Below are positions 1 to 12,569 of a stretch of DNA of 17,623 nt, in pieces. The position numbers were made by a program, and so were the translations under genes. The stretch lies in NCBI GenBank assembly GCA_019693395.1, contig JAAMXP010002502.1, forward strand, positions 5,680 through 23,302, read 5' to 3'. The stretch's first letter is position 1, and every line of letters begins with the position of its first letter. The notes beneath the pieces are model-generated. The model did not search any database. It was given only the letters and a program-made list of their open reading frames with translations, and had not been told where the DNA came from. Source of the stretch: Ettlia oleoabundans (Eukaryota; Chlorophyta; Chlorophyceae; Chlamydomonadales).

Positions 1-14
1 ACACACACACACAC
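1..14. repeat. (AC)n dinucleotide run at window edge
   Basis: An uninterrupted AC run opens the window and is cut by its edge, so its full length is unknown. It lies downstream of the last recovered paladin exon, probably in an intron. Positions 15-86 show no exon that continues the paladin repeat convincingly. Confidence 0.8.
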
Positions 15-86
15 CACTGCGGCTTCAATACTATGACTAATGTCGGTAATCTGTCGGGCAAGCAAGGGCACATATGGGCTGCCCAC

Positions 87-733
87 CTTGAGGCGCGCCT
101 CCATCCTCTCCAGTCGGTCTGCCATGATGCCGTGGTACTCGCGCAGGTTCTTGTACGGCCGCGCAGCCTCACGCAGCACATAGGGCCGCCCATTGATGTA
201 CACAACAGGCTCCTCACGCTGCAGGTGCCACACAGCGCGCACCTGCAGCAATGAGGTAATGGGGTGCTTCAGATGTGTTGCTTGAGCAGCTTTCTGCTAC
301 TGATGGGAGGGCAGCTGCGGGTACATGTACGGGACAGTGGAAAGGCAGGTGGAATGGTCCATTAATTCACATAAGGCTGCAAAGAACAAGAGGTTGCAGA
401 ACCCCCCCCCGAGGCTGCCCTGAGTACACCCGCCACACTACAACCTGCAGAAGACTGTCCCCATGGCTGTCCTACGCAATGCCCAGCCAACCCCAGCATG
501 AACAAAACAGCCCAATCAAACCCATCCCCGCCTACCTGGCGCCCATTGACTGGCGGCGCCTCAGGGGCAGCCCCCACGCGCATCAACACCTCACGTATTC
601 CATCGACCGTCGCAATGGCGCCGCCGAACACCCGCACACCCGGCACATCGCGGAAATTGGGTGCACCTGGGATAACCGCTGCCAGACGGCTGGATTGGCA
701 GCCTGCAGGACGGACCGATTTGGGAGGGATATG

Positions 734-797
<64 letters not shown>

Positions 798-3700
798 CGT
801 GCGCGCGTGCGTGTGCACGCGCGCTCGTGTGTGGAACAGATGCACGAGGACAACTGCAGCTGGGTCACAGTTGCCCTGTCCACAGCACACAAAGGTGCGT
901 GGGGCAACTGAAGCATCTGCAGCTCAACCTGCCAGTCGTCACCTGCCACCAACTGAGCAAACACATGCAGCTTAATACTTCCGCTAATAACTTAAGAGAC
1001 CACAAACTTGCACACAAGGATGCTGTGGGACTTAGCCTGCCCTCACCGCTTTAACATAAGGCTGTTTTCATGCCCCTCACTCGCTGCTTAAGCACACCCA
1101 TCACGCCTCATGCGTGCCGCCTTAAAACCTTCCTCACCCCTGAAGTGGTCCTCCTTGAGTATTGCATACGCCCCCAGCACCGCACCCCCTCGCTGGCTGA
1201 TCAGCGCTGCGTGGCTCTCCTGCTCCGCGCTGTCCTGGTCCTCCTGAGCCTCACCTGCACAGAACAAAGCAGGGGTGGGGTGTGGCATTGTGGGCGGAGG
1301 CAGGAAGGCAGAAGAAATGCAGAGGGGAGAACTCAGAGGGCAGGGGAAGGGTGCATGACCTAGTAAGAGTAAAGAAGGTGTGGCACCAGGCACTTGATAT
1401 GCAGGGAATGCAAGGCAGGACAGAACAGGGAGGATGGACGCAAGGCACCCAAAATGTTTAGGCATCAAAGTTGTGCGACCACTCACTAGGTGCCGGCGCA
1501 TTTCGCGCCTTGTTGAGCCCTAGCGCTGCTGCCGGGTTGTAGCGCAGCAATCGCTCCAGGATGGACCGCAGCTCGGGCCGAGCACCCAGCCACTCCCCAA
1601 AGGTGATTGCAGTGGGCGAGGATGGAGGAAAATGTGCGCTGCGGTAACAAGTGGAAAGTGTGTCTGCAGTAGTAGCGCAGAATCCTAGCGTTCTGCTGGC
1701 CCATCCCGCACTACTGCCGGTCAATCGATGTCCAGGTAAACCTCCCCAGTAACCAACTCACAGAATCACTTGCCAACCACGCCCACCACCACACACAAGC
1801 ACACACCACACTCAACCACTGCACCCCACACATGCACATGTGCACGCACCCGGAGATGTACGAGGCAAAACAGACAAGGGTGAAATAGCGCTCCAGGTAC
1901 TCCAGGCACACCTGCCGGCGGACAAGAGTAAGGAGCGCAAGGAATCAGGCGGGTGGAATTGCGCTCAAGCACAGCTGTGAACCAACTATGGGTGAAGAAG
2001 GGTTGGGGGAGGGTCGAGGGACCCTGGAATGGCTTCAGGAATGAATTGGGGGGACGTCAAAACAGTGTATCTTGGTGTGGTATGGTGTTGCAAGTGAGGA
2101 GCGACACATTGCTGAGGGTGTGGCTGCAGGGTAAGGTGAACATAGGTGAACATGAGGCATAGTCGTTTGATGCTTCAGACTGGAAGATTCCACAAACAGC
2201 ACGGCAGTTGTTCTGCTTGACAACCACCTTTGCGCATGCTTACTTGCAGCAGCGCCTGTCGGCGTGTGTCATTGGCTTCGTAGAACATGCGGCCACGGTA
2301 GCTGGCTATCGCCTCGCGCAAATTCTGCGGCAGGGCAGGGTGGGCAAGATGTGTGTGTGTTCAAAGGGGTTGATGGTAGGGTAAAGCTGGCGACGCGGCA
2401 CAGGGCAATCAGCCAGATTTTCCTTGATTGTTGGCGATTCCTGCACATTCCCCAAGCGAGGCGCATCATCCAGCAAGCGCCCAGCAAGCGCTGGCACGCA
2501 CATTACGAACCTGCATGGCTCCACAGACCTCAAAACCACACTACCCGCACACACCTGCATGGCTGCACAGGCGTCAATGACAGCGTCCAGCACTGCCTTG
2601 GCAGCTGCGCCTCCGTCCAGTGCACGCAGCAGGCTGCGTATCACCCCAAACTTTCCCGCCTTGACCTCAGTCTCCTCCAGAACAGACAGCGCGCCGCCCT
2701 GGAAAACATACAAGAGAGAAACAACGTGTTGAAAAGCCACGACAGCGCCAAGGTGCTGACATGTATGGGGAGGTATGAGGCAGGGGTGGCGGTGGTGTTG
2801 GACTGACACACGGGAGAGGTGGAGCAAGGCTACCCAGCGCATGCATCATCTCCCGCCTCAACCGCAGGCATAAACCCTGCCTCGCCTTAATCCATTCCTG
2901 GGCACACCCGCATCGTGCAAATGCCCAGAAAGCTGGGATCCATGACCCCAGCACTTATTCCTACTCCATCCACCATTCAATCCAAGTTACCCAGTATTCA
3001 CTCCAACCACCATTCAATCCATGTTACCCAGTATTCACTCCAACATGATGAACCACTGATGTTGCCCGGCTCCCTGTCACCCACACACCTTGCTGGGACT
3101 GGGGCAGCGATCTAATTCCACAAACCACTCTGGCAGCCCCTCCTGCGGCTGCTGTGGAAGCCCCAGGCTTGGCACCACCCGCCTCAGGGCCAGGAGTGAG
3201 GCTATCACCATGCCTGTGGTGGTGCGGCCACGCCCCATCTGGCAGTTGAACACAAGCGCGGCGCCAGGCGGTGGGTCCCAACAGCGCTGCAGAAGCAACA
3301 GCGCAGAGAACAATCATTCATCAGTGGAGGACAGGAAACAGGTGGGTGGGCACCTTAAAACAAGGGCACAAATGTGTGTTTTTATCGGACCAATCCAACA
3401 GCAATCCCCCATGCTGCGACTTCCAAACAATGCCCCCGATGTCTCCACGACAACTGAAACTGTTCAAAACAATAACACACGCGTGACGGCCACCACCACC
3501 CCCAAAGCAACCATTCACCCACCCCAGGTGTTGTTTGTCTAATAATTACTCCACACACACCCGCACCACAGACATTGCCACCCACGATACCCACCTGTAT
3601 GAGCAGCTGAAAGTCAGACGGCTTGGGTGCCTTCTCGTCAGTGACAGGAACGCGCAGATAGTCCACATCGTACCCATCGGCTGTCATAAGGACATGAGCC

Positions 3701-5825
3701 GCCACCATACGCGTAAGAAGGCGCTTGTTATTGGGTGACAAATCCATGTCGTGCGGTGCAAGTGCGGTGTGGTGTGGTGTGGTGTGGTGTGTGTTTGCAG
3801 GTTTCGTGGGCCAGGTTACACCCCTGCCAAGCGCAAACCGTGCACATTGCAGGTGCCACCCGGCACTGGGCACTGCACTCTAAGGCCCTAAGCGCCCACC
3901 CACCTATGAGCTCCTGGTACACCTCCAGTGGAGTCTGCACATCAGCCTCCGTCACCGGCTCCCACTCCTCAACCACCTGCAAGCGGGGGGTAAGAGCTGG
4001 GGAAGTCAAATACTGCACCAAGTAATCCAAGCATTTTACGCCTTCCCTGCCAGATGCTGCCAACTCTCTCCTTGTGCGCTCCGCACCGTGTGAGTACTGT
4101 GCATGCAATGCCCTACCCCACCCCACCCCCCAACCCCGCGCTTCCTGTGCTGCATCCATGCTCCACGTGGAGACCGTATTTTCCTGCTGCGCCCATCCAC
4201 CAAAACCCACCTGGAACTGGTCGTCCTCGTGCGCCACCAGCACCTGGCCCCCGTACTGCTCAGCCTGTAGCGGTACACAGCAGGACAGCTAGGTCAACAA
4301 CAACGTCAAATGGTGGCAAAGCTTGAGCAATTTGGATGCCAGTCTGGTGCTTGAAGGTTTTCCAAACATGGATTGAGGTAAATGGCAACACAATTCATGC
4401 CTGCAACATGCACTCCTGCCCACCCACACCACTCCCATCACCACCGGTCACGCACCTCCTGCAGCACATCCTGCTTCAGCCTCGCCTCCATGCTCTCCAC
4501 CCGCTCCCGGTCAATGCCTGTGTACTCAAGGTTGCTGAAGGGGCGCTCACTCTCACGCACCACAAAAGGCTTGCCTGCACCTCAGGGGCAGGACAGGCAC
4601 GCAGGAAGAGTCGTCATCGTCCAAAAATTGTCCTACCGCCACAGGTTGTCAGAAGCAGGATTGAAGGGATAGAGAAGGCAAAATGCATAGGCTGTAGATG
4701 GGAAATCACGAGGGGATGGTATGGTTGATGATTCATGCTAAAAGCAACAGCAGTGTTAGCATGTAAAAAGGTGGTCCAACGGACCCAGCCGCAGCATGTC
4801 ATGCGTTTTATGATTGCTAATGAACCGAGCTACAAGGAAGAACCGCACCAAAATGCCGACATAACCCCGTACCGTTGATGTAAATGACCGGCTCCTCTCG
4901 CTGGTTGTGCCACAGCACCTTGCGTCGCCCCTTGGCCGCACCCAAACGCTCCAGGACCAGGCGCAGCCCAGTGACGGTGGGGATGGCCACGCCATACACA
5001 GGAAGCCCCGAAACCTGCATGACGCTCAGTGTGTCATGGTAGAGTGTGTGTTGGGGTAAACAGCGGCATGGCATAAGATAGTGTGGCCCAGTCCCAAGTA
5101 GCACAGCAGGCGCTGTCAGAGAGAAGGAGGTTGAAGCAGCACCAGCAGCAGCATGCTTGTTGCCGCACCAGCGCCCCACTCAAAAACAACACAAAACAAT
5201 GGTTCAACATTCCTCCACTCTTCCTCTCATGCACCTGGCGGAAGTTGGGTGCCCCCTCGATCAGCGGTGTGAGCTTCATGTTCTGGCACCCCGGGAAGTG
5301 GTCGGACTGCGCCAGGCATCAGCAGTTGGGAGGCAGCTTGAATGATGGCATGCAGCTTGGTGGCCTCACAATGCCACTTCTGGGCTGACCTAACGCTCCA
5401 CAGTGATTTCATTGCCAAGCAGCCCGTTCAACGCCCAGCACCCACCTTGAGTATGGTGTGGCGCAGCAGCACGTCGCCGCTGCGTGTCGCCACCACCTCC
5501 TCTGGTGACACATCAGGCCTCCCACTGCCACCATTACGCGGAGTCTCAGTGGAATAATTATTTGGACCACCTCTTGCCTCTGCTGATCGTACTACCACGG
5601 CGCCCCCCTCCCCTATGTCGGCAGTGCTGCCGGGCGTGGCGGCAGCGGCGGCGGTGTGTGAGAGAGTCGTCTGGTGCTTCTGCAGCAATACAGCGGTCGG
5701 AGCCTTGATCAGGGTAGATTGCCGCCGTGAACACAGCAGCTGGTGGTTGCTAGCGGGGCCGAGTTGTCTGACTGGGAGCCTTGTGCAAGTGCAGCACGCA
5801 CTTTAAACGGAGAGGCAGTTTCCAT
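87..5825 (-). CDS. PALD1: Paladin-like phosphatase, 16 exons, 3' end missing
   Basis: Paladin (PALD1) family, related to cysteine phytases; animal paladin is reported as a phosphoinositide phosphatase. Exons in order: 5802-5825, 5446-5679, 5235-5306, 4873-5014, 4456-4574, 4211-4264, 3904-3976, 3595-3680, 3089-3286, 2555-2698, 2244-2324, 1850-1911, 1487-1638, 1138-1254, 536-702, 87-242. All join in phase, giving 627 residues. Repeat 1 (about 75-480) shows SDHFPGCQN, GAPNFRQ, LPVYGVAIPTVTGL, REEPVIYING, RPFSNLEYTGI, WEPV, TPLEVYQELI, YLRVPVTDEKAP, the Cys-X5-Arg P-loop CQMGRGRT (C283, R289), GKFGVIRSLL, YRGRMFYEAN and EYLERYFTLVCFA. Repeat 2 starts near 500 with GGAVLGAYAILK, GAPNFRDVPGVRVFG and REEPVVYINGRPYVLRE; its P-loop would lie outside the window. 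No signal peptide or membrane span is seen. The 8-residue first exon (ATG at 5825, donor GTGCGT, 122-nt intron) is the least certain part. Plant and algal family members may carry more repeats than the two of animals. Confidence 0.9.
729..824. repeat. Alternating purine-pyrimidine tract with (TG)29 and a hairpin
   Basis: A perfect (TG)29 microsatellite at 736-793 runs into GTGC/GCGC sequence, so 96 nt alternate purine and pyrimidine without a break. The last 24 nt are a perfect inverted repeat: arm gcgcgcgtgc (801-810), loop gtgt, arm gcacgcgcgc (815-824). It sits in the 435-nt intron between the paladin exons at 1138-1254 and 536-702, with its nearest end 26 nt from the acceptor-side exon edge. 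Confidence 0.95.
2971..3044. repeat. 37-bp tandem duplication
   Basis: Two adjacent 37-bp copies (2971-3007 and 3008-3044) start with caccattcaatcca and end with ccagtattcactccaac. They differ at a single base (caag versus catg). They lie in the paladin intron between the exons at 3089-3286 and 2555-2698, so they do not affect coding sequence. Confidence 0.95.
3766..3794. repeat. (GGTGT)5 pentanucleotide repeat
   Basis: Five perfect GGTGT units are followed by GTGT, in the paladin intron between the exons at 3904-3976 and 3595-3680. On the coding strand it reads ACACC repeats, a pyrimidine/purine-mixed tract about 90-115 nt upstream of the acceptor at 3681. Confidence 0.9.
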
Positions 5826-5932
5826 GCGAGGTGCCGCACTGAAGCAGTGCGAAATGATCTCCTCCCAGCGCAACAGAAGTTGGCGTCGTTTCGGCCGATG
5901 ATTCGAGCGTAAACAACAGGAAGATCGGTTCA
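5826..5932. promoter_or_regulatory. Bidirectional promoter / 5' UTR, paladin-RNF32
   Basis: Only 107 bp separate the start codons of the divergent paladin (minus) and RNF32 (plus) genes. Both 5' untranslated regions and the core promoters must lie here, or start sites must lie within the opposite gene. No TATA box is evident. A 7-bp-arm inverted repeat (5835-5851) is the most distinct element. Confidence 0.6.
5835..5851. repeat. Perfect inverted repeat, 7-bp arms, 3-nt spacer
   Basis: CGCACTG (5835-5841) and CAGTGCG (5845-5851) flank aag, ten bases from the paladin start codon. It could be a dimeric transcription-factor site or an RNA hairpin in the paladin 5' UTR; the sequence alone does not decide. 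Confidence 0.6.
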
Positions 5933-7829
5933 ATGTGCAATGTGCCGAAGTGGCTTAAGGCAGAAAAAACTTGGTTTGGCATGGTTGGGCGCAGCCTGCT
6001 GGCAACACGTCGGCTGCAGGTCCTGCAGGACCTCTCATCCTCTTTATTCATTGAACTGCAGTTATTGAGGCGTGTGCACGAAATCTTGAGGCGCTGCAGG
6101 GCTTTGCAGCGTGGTCAGCGCTTGGCGCTCATGTCGACCTCCCAAGAGGCAGTCAGCCGCAGACGTGCCTCGGCAGAGGCGCAGATGTTGCAGGGCCAAA
6201 TACACGCACCATTTGCAGGCAGGCAAGTCGCCTCGGCGGTGGCCGCCAGCAGCACAGCCGGGCGTGCAGCCTTCACCCGACCGCTGAGCAGCGTCAAGCA
6301 ACAGCGAGGCGCTGCACTACCTGCCAGCGCCTCTGCACTGCAGGCCCACTGGGCAGCACAGCTCCAACTTGCACCAAAGCCAGCGACTGTGGAGCTGTCG
6401 CTAGCGCAGCGACTGGGCCTGATGCCGGCGCCACCGCCACCCCTCTCGAGCGACAAGTGGCTGGAGGTGTGGTGGTCTGACGGGGCTGCTGATGCTCTTT
6501 AGACTGACGGTGTGGGACGTGTGATTGGAATTGACCATGAAATCGTACTGCAACTGCCATATTCAGTGCATCATTGCATCTTGAATGTCCCTTCCCGTGC
6601 TGCCTGGCTACCAGTGCCCGCCCACCTCCCGCGCAGTACTCCCCAGCCCCCCCCACCCCACCCCCACCCCACCTCCCCACACAGACACATACCATACATA
6701 CAGCATTGGCCCGCCCTTATGACAGGTGCACCTTCACAGCCGTTTGCGACAAGACTCGGCCGGCGACTGCAGCATTTGCCTGCGGCCCTTTAAGGCTGAT
6801 GCTCAGGTGCTGCTGAGCTGCTCCCACACCTTTCACCACGCCTGCTTGGCCAGCTTTGAGCGATTCTGCCGCCTGTACGGGCAAGATCACTGCTGCCCGC
6901 TATGTCGCTGCCAGACCTACCAGAAGCGGCGTATCGCCGACGCAGAGCTGCTGTGGCGGCACACGTGTGCGATGCATATCCAGGCCGCCTGGCGGGGCTG
7001 GCTGGCGCGGCGGCAGTACCGAGATCTGCGACGCCTGCACCCGCCGCAGCACCCCATGCTCAGACGGCGCTGGTGTGCGGAGCAGCTGGAGGAAGGCAGC
7101 GCGGGGCTGGTGGCCAGCGTGGAGCAGGGCAGCACCGACATTGATGCACTCTTTGCAGAGCTGAGCGCTACAGCGGCAGCGACAGTAGAGGTTTTCAACC
7201 AGCTGTCATCCCGCTGCCCACCTGCTGGCCCAGTGGCTCCCAGCTCAGCAGTGAATTCGGATGCTGATGCAGCGCTAGAAGGGCCAGATCGCAGGCCTGA
7301 AGTGCCAGGAGGCTTGTTTTCGGATCACGACACCGACAGGTCTGCTTCCTTGGGCAGTGAGCAGGCAGCTACCAACCAAAACCAGCAGCAGCAGCAACAG
7401 TCGCAGCAGCAGGAACCAGACTGGGAGGTAGTGCTGCACAGATGTCTGCAGCGTGATGAGCAGCCTGAGTGCCCCATTTGCCTGGCACCACTGGGCCAGT
7501 TGTGCAGCCGAACCTTGAACCCTGGTGCCACCGCTTGCACAACTGCAGCTGACAATGGCGGCACCAACCTCAGCAGCATAAGGGGGTGGCGGGGCCCTCT
7601 AAAAATGCAGAAACAGCAGCACTGGAGCGCCAGGGCAAATGCACAGCAGCAGCAACAACAGGACGGAGGCAGCCCAAGCTCCGGTGCCGCGTTGGCTGTG
7701 CTGAGCTGCTCCCACGCTTTCCATGCAGACTGCTTGTCCGCCTTTGAGGCTTTTGCCATTGCCAGCGACTTGGGTGCTGCACGCTGCCCATGCTGCCGCT
7801 CAACCTATCAGCGCCTGGACATGTGCTGA
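5933..7829 (+). CDS. RNF32: RNF32-type double RING-H2 / IQ protein
   Basis: Two exons, 5933-6466 and 6726-7829 (donor GAG/GTGTGG, acceptor ATGACAG, phase 0), give 545 residues. The order matches vertebrate RNF32: LAQRLGLMPAPPPPLSSDKW just before RING-H2 number 1 (C193, C196, C210, H212, H215, C218, C235, C238), an IQ calmodulin-binding motif (263-276, IQAAWRGWLARRQY), DIDALFAEL, then RING-H2 number 2 (C427, C430, C506, H508, H511, C514, C532, C535) ending close to the stop. All zinc ligands are present, so E3 ubiquitin-ligase activity is plausible; in animals the function is poorly known and expression is testis-biased. A Gln/Asn-rich linker and a 75-residue loop inside RING 2 are low complexity. 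The first 150 residues match nothing I recognise; starts at 5981 or 6131 are possible alternatives. It diverges from paladin and converges on the PLP enzyme gene. Confidence 0.88.
7383..7412 (+). repeat. CAG-rich run coding poly-Gln in RNF32
   Basis: A run of CAG/CAA codons encodes six Gln, Ser and three Gln in the linker between the IQ motif and the second RING. It is one of several CAG/CTG tracts in exons of this window. Confidence 0.8.
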
Positions 7830-7969
7830 TTCCAGGATGACAATGTGACATATGTGGCAGTACTTTCAAAGAATGTTGATCTGTGGTTTTTCTTTGTTAC
7901 TCGGCATGCTGTCATACGTGGCATTTTGTCATATACTTGTTTGTCTTCAAGAACTGGCAAACACATCTG

Positions 7970-7974
7970 TGTAA
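7970..7974 (+). terminator. TGTAA poly(A) signal for RNF32
   Basis: TGTAA, the usual green-algal polyadenylation signal, lies 140 nt after the RNF32 stop codon. Cleavage normally follows by 10-20 nt, which would fall right beside the stop codon (7994-7996) of the convergent PLP enzyme gene. Confidence 0.65.
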
Positions 7975-7993
7975 AGCGCTGGTTCAAGATGAG

Positions 7994-9905
7994 TCAGAAT
8001 TGGTCAGGGAAGCGCTGCGCCAGGCCGCACAGCCCCAGCATGCCGCCGGTGTGCAGCATGACAACAAGCTCCCAGCTGTCCTCACGCCCTGGCTGCTGCT
8101 GCTGCTGCTGCTGCAGCTGGTTGGCCTCGGCGCCCATAGTACTCATGCTGCAGCTGCTGCTTGTACTATTGGCGCCGCCACAGCCCTGCACTGCTGCTCC
8201 CATTGGTGCTGCCGCTGTGGTGCCTGCCAGCTGGCAGCACACCTCCCAGGCCGCCAGGCTCCAAATAGGGTCCAGCACGATACCATGCTGCTGCGCGACA
8301 GTGCGGCAGGTCGCCACCTCTCCCGCCAACACCTTGCCAAACTTGCGCGGGACAGCCCGATCCACCCAACCCAGCCGGTCTGCCGTGCCCTGCTGCGCTG
8401 TGGCGGCCGGCATGCCGTGCTCGGCGCAAAAGGCGGCTGTGAGATGTTCCTGCTGCTGGCGGAAGTAAGGCCGCTGTGCCGTTAGCATCACACCGGTCAC
8501 GCGCCACGGCAGACCCAGCAACGCCGCACCCAGCGCTAGTCCTGCAGCCAACATAGCCACACAGACAGGCAACTCAATGACTTATGCATACACACCCCTC
8601 GCTTGCGACGCAGGGATCAACACACTGCAGATGGCGCTGCAAGGAACGCCCAGGTTGATGTGCCGCTTGCTGGCGCGCAGGCAATCTCCTGCAGCAGCAC
8701 AACCTGCTGGGCCACTGCACACGCTGCCCACCTGTGGCTGTTGTCCCTGTGCCGCTATCAACCACGATGTTGCAGCGCCTCCCTGCCAGCGGGGACTGCG
8801 CTGCCAGCCAGGCGACTAGGCGTATGAAGCCCAGGAGAGCGCCAGCACTGGCGGCTCCTTCAGGCACAACTGCCACACATCGATCAACGGTGAAGACACT
8901 GCCGTCGCTGATCACACTGCTCCCGCTGGTAGTGCTGTTGGTGCTGCTGTTACTGCTGGCGGGTATGCTAACTGCTGCCGGATGTAAGTGCTGCTGTTGC
9001 TTCAAAGGCGCCTGGCCAAACGTTCCAACAGCACCGAGTGCTACTCCCACACTCTGAATTCTTTGTTGCTGCTGCGGCAGTCCTTTCTGCTGCTGCTGCT
9101 GCTGCCGCTGCAAGTTCTGAAGGTAGTCTGCAAACATGGCCGGCCTGTCTGCATACACCGCCCGACTGACATATTCCACATGGTGGGCAAACAGCCTGGC
9201 ATACAGGTGGTGACCTGTAGGCACAGCAGGCCGTTCCCCTCGGACCAGCAGGTGGCAGCGCTTGCTGTGCTGGGCGCAGGCGGCTGCCACAGCCACAGAG
9301 TGGGCACTCTGCAGGCCGCCACAAGTGATTACGTCAGTGGCGGGCGCCAGAGCAGCCCACAGCCCATCCAGCTTCCTGAATTTGTTGCCACCTAGGAAGG
9401 GGTGCAGCAAGTCGTCCCGAACCACAGCAAACCATGCTGCACCGTGCTCGACAGTTGTGACCTGGGGAGCAGCATCAGCAGACCGCTTCCCTTAGTCAGT
9501 GGCTCAACCCAGGCTCAATGGTGGCCAAAAGCGTGAGCTGTTCCCCGACCCGCCTGCGTGCTGCTGCCGCCGCACCTCGACAGCTGGGCTTGAGAGCAAC
9601 CACCGAGTGCGGTCAAGCAGCTGATACACCGTCTGGGAGCTCTGGGCTCTGCATATCCCCAACTGCCTGCCGCGGTGCCCCGACAGAAGCAGGGGCGACA
9701 TGGATCTCTCGGCATGTTGTGCCACTGCACGCTTCCAGCCCAACATACAATTACGGATTTGGCAACAACACCGAATGGCAGCTTCAGAGGCACTCCTGGC
9801 AACCTGGCAAAACTCTTGCTTGCTGGCGGCAGCTGGCATCAGAAGGGAACCCCAGTGCTCTTTATTTGCAAGAAAAGGCCGCCGATTGCTTCGTGAAACT
9901 GCCAT
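7994..9905 (-). CDS. D-cysteine desulfhydrase / ACC deaminase-like PLP enzyme
   Basis: Fold-type II PLP enzyme resembling plant D-cysteine desulfhydrase 2 (D-cysteine to pyruvate, H2S and ammonia). Exons 9576-9905, 8732-9461 and 7994-8541 join in phase to 535 residues. Motifs: [15 protein letters not shown] (N-terminal hallmark), [20 protein letters not shown] with the likely Schiff-base Lys137, [10 protein letters not shown] (158-165 region), [10 protein letters not shown] binding the PLP phosphate, LDPIW, and HTGGMLGL near the C-terminus. The first ~100 residues are Arg/Ser/Ala-rich and acid-poor, fitting a mitochondrial or plastid transit peptide. Two low-complexity insertions occur: a Gln/Ser/Thr-rich stretch of about 80 residues before [12 protein letters not shown] and a Gln7 run near the C-terminus. 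The exon 1 donor (GAG/GTGCGG) was chosen because it gives [17 protein letters not shown] leading into the core; a donor at CTG/G with acceptor GTGCAG is an in-phase alternative. ACC deaminase activity cannot be excluded. Confidence 0.87.
8093..8113 (-). repeat. (CTG)7, coding Gln7 on the minus strand
   Basis: Seven perfect CTG units on the plus strand are seven CAG (Gln) codons in the last exon of the PLP enzyme gene, between LDPIW and the HTGG motif. This is a surface-loop insertion and likely length-variable. Confidence 0.9.
9064..9112 (-). repeat. CTG-rich tract coding interrupted poly-Gln
   Basis: CTG units with interruptions encode Gln6 and Gln4 runs in the middle exon of the PLP enzyme gene. 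They begin an insertion of about 80 residues rich in Gln, Ser and Thr that has no counterpart in the plant enzyme as I recall it. Confidence 0.85.
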
Positions 9906-9944
9906 CCTGCAGACCTAGTAGGCTGGAAGGCGCGATCATCAGTC
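9906..9944. promoter_or_regulatory. 39-bp divergent gap, PLP enzyme / KDO-8-P synthase
   Basis: The predicted ATG codons of two divergent genes are 39 bp apart. No TATA or CCAAT box is seen. Either promoter function extends into the first exons, transcripts overlap at their 5' ends, or the PLP enzyme starts at a later ATG (9839 is the next in frame, which widens the gap to 105 bp). Confidence 0.5.

Positions 9945-12569
<2,625 letters not shown>

Noticed and set aside
1..50. Possible further paladin exon after an acceptor at 51-52 on the minus strand
   Set aside because: The translation (ITDISHSIEAA) does not resemble the expected xDVLxEAxxYGG segment and then runs into the AC repeat.
275..1054. 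Plus-strand 259-codon open frame with a long Cys-Val run
   Set aside because: It is held open by the TG microsatellite and runs antisense across paladin exons and introns. It shows no family motif.
2971..3044. CRISPR-like or attachment-site repeat
   Set aside because: There are only two directly adjacent copies without spacers, inside an intron of a eukaryotic gene.
6726..7829. Separate gene starting at GTG 6726
   Set aside because: GTG starts are not expected in a nuclear gene. The preceding exon supplies the conserved LAQRLGL...SSDKW segment and joins in phase at good splice sites.
9465..9575. Alternative splice of the PLP enzyme (donor after AGCCTGG near 9508, acceptor GTGCAG near 9441)
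   Set aside because: It is in phase but gives a longer, less family-like link. The donor GAG/GTGCGG with acceptor CCCCAG is a better pair. Not excluded without transcripts.
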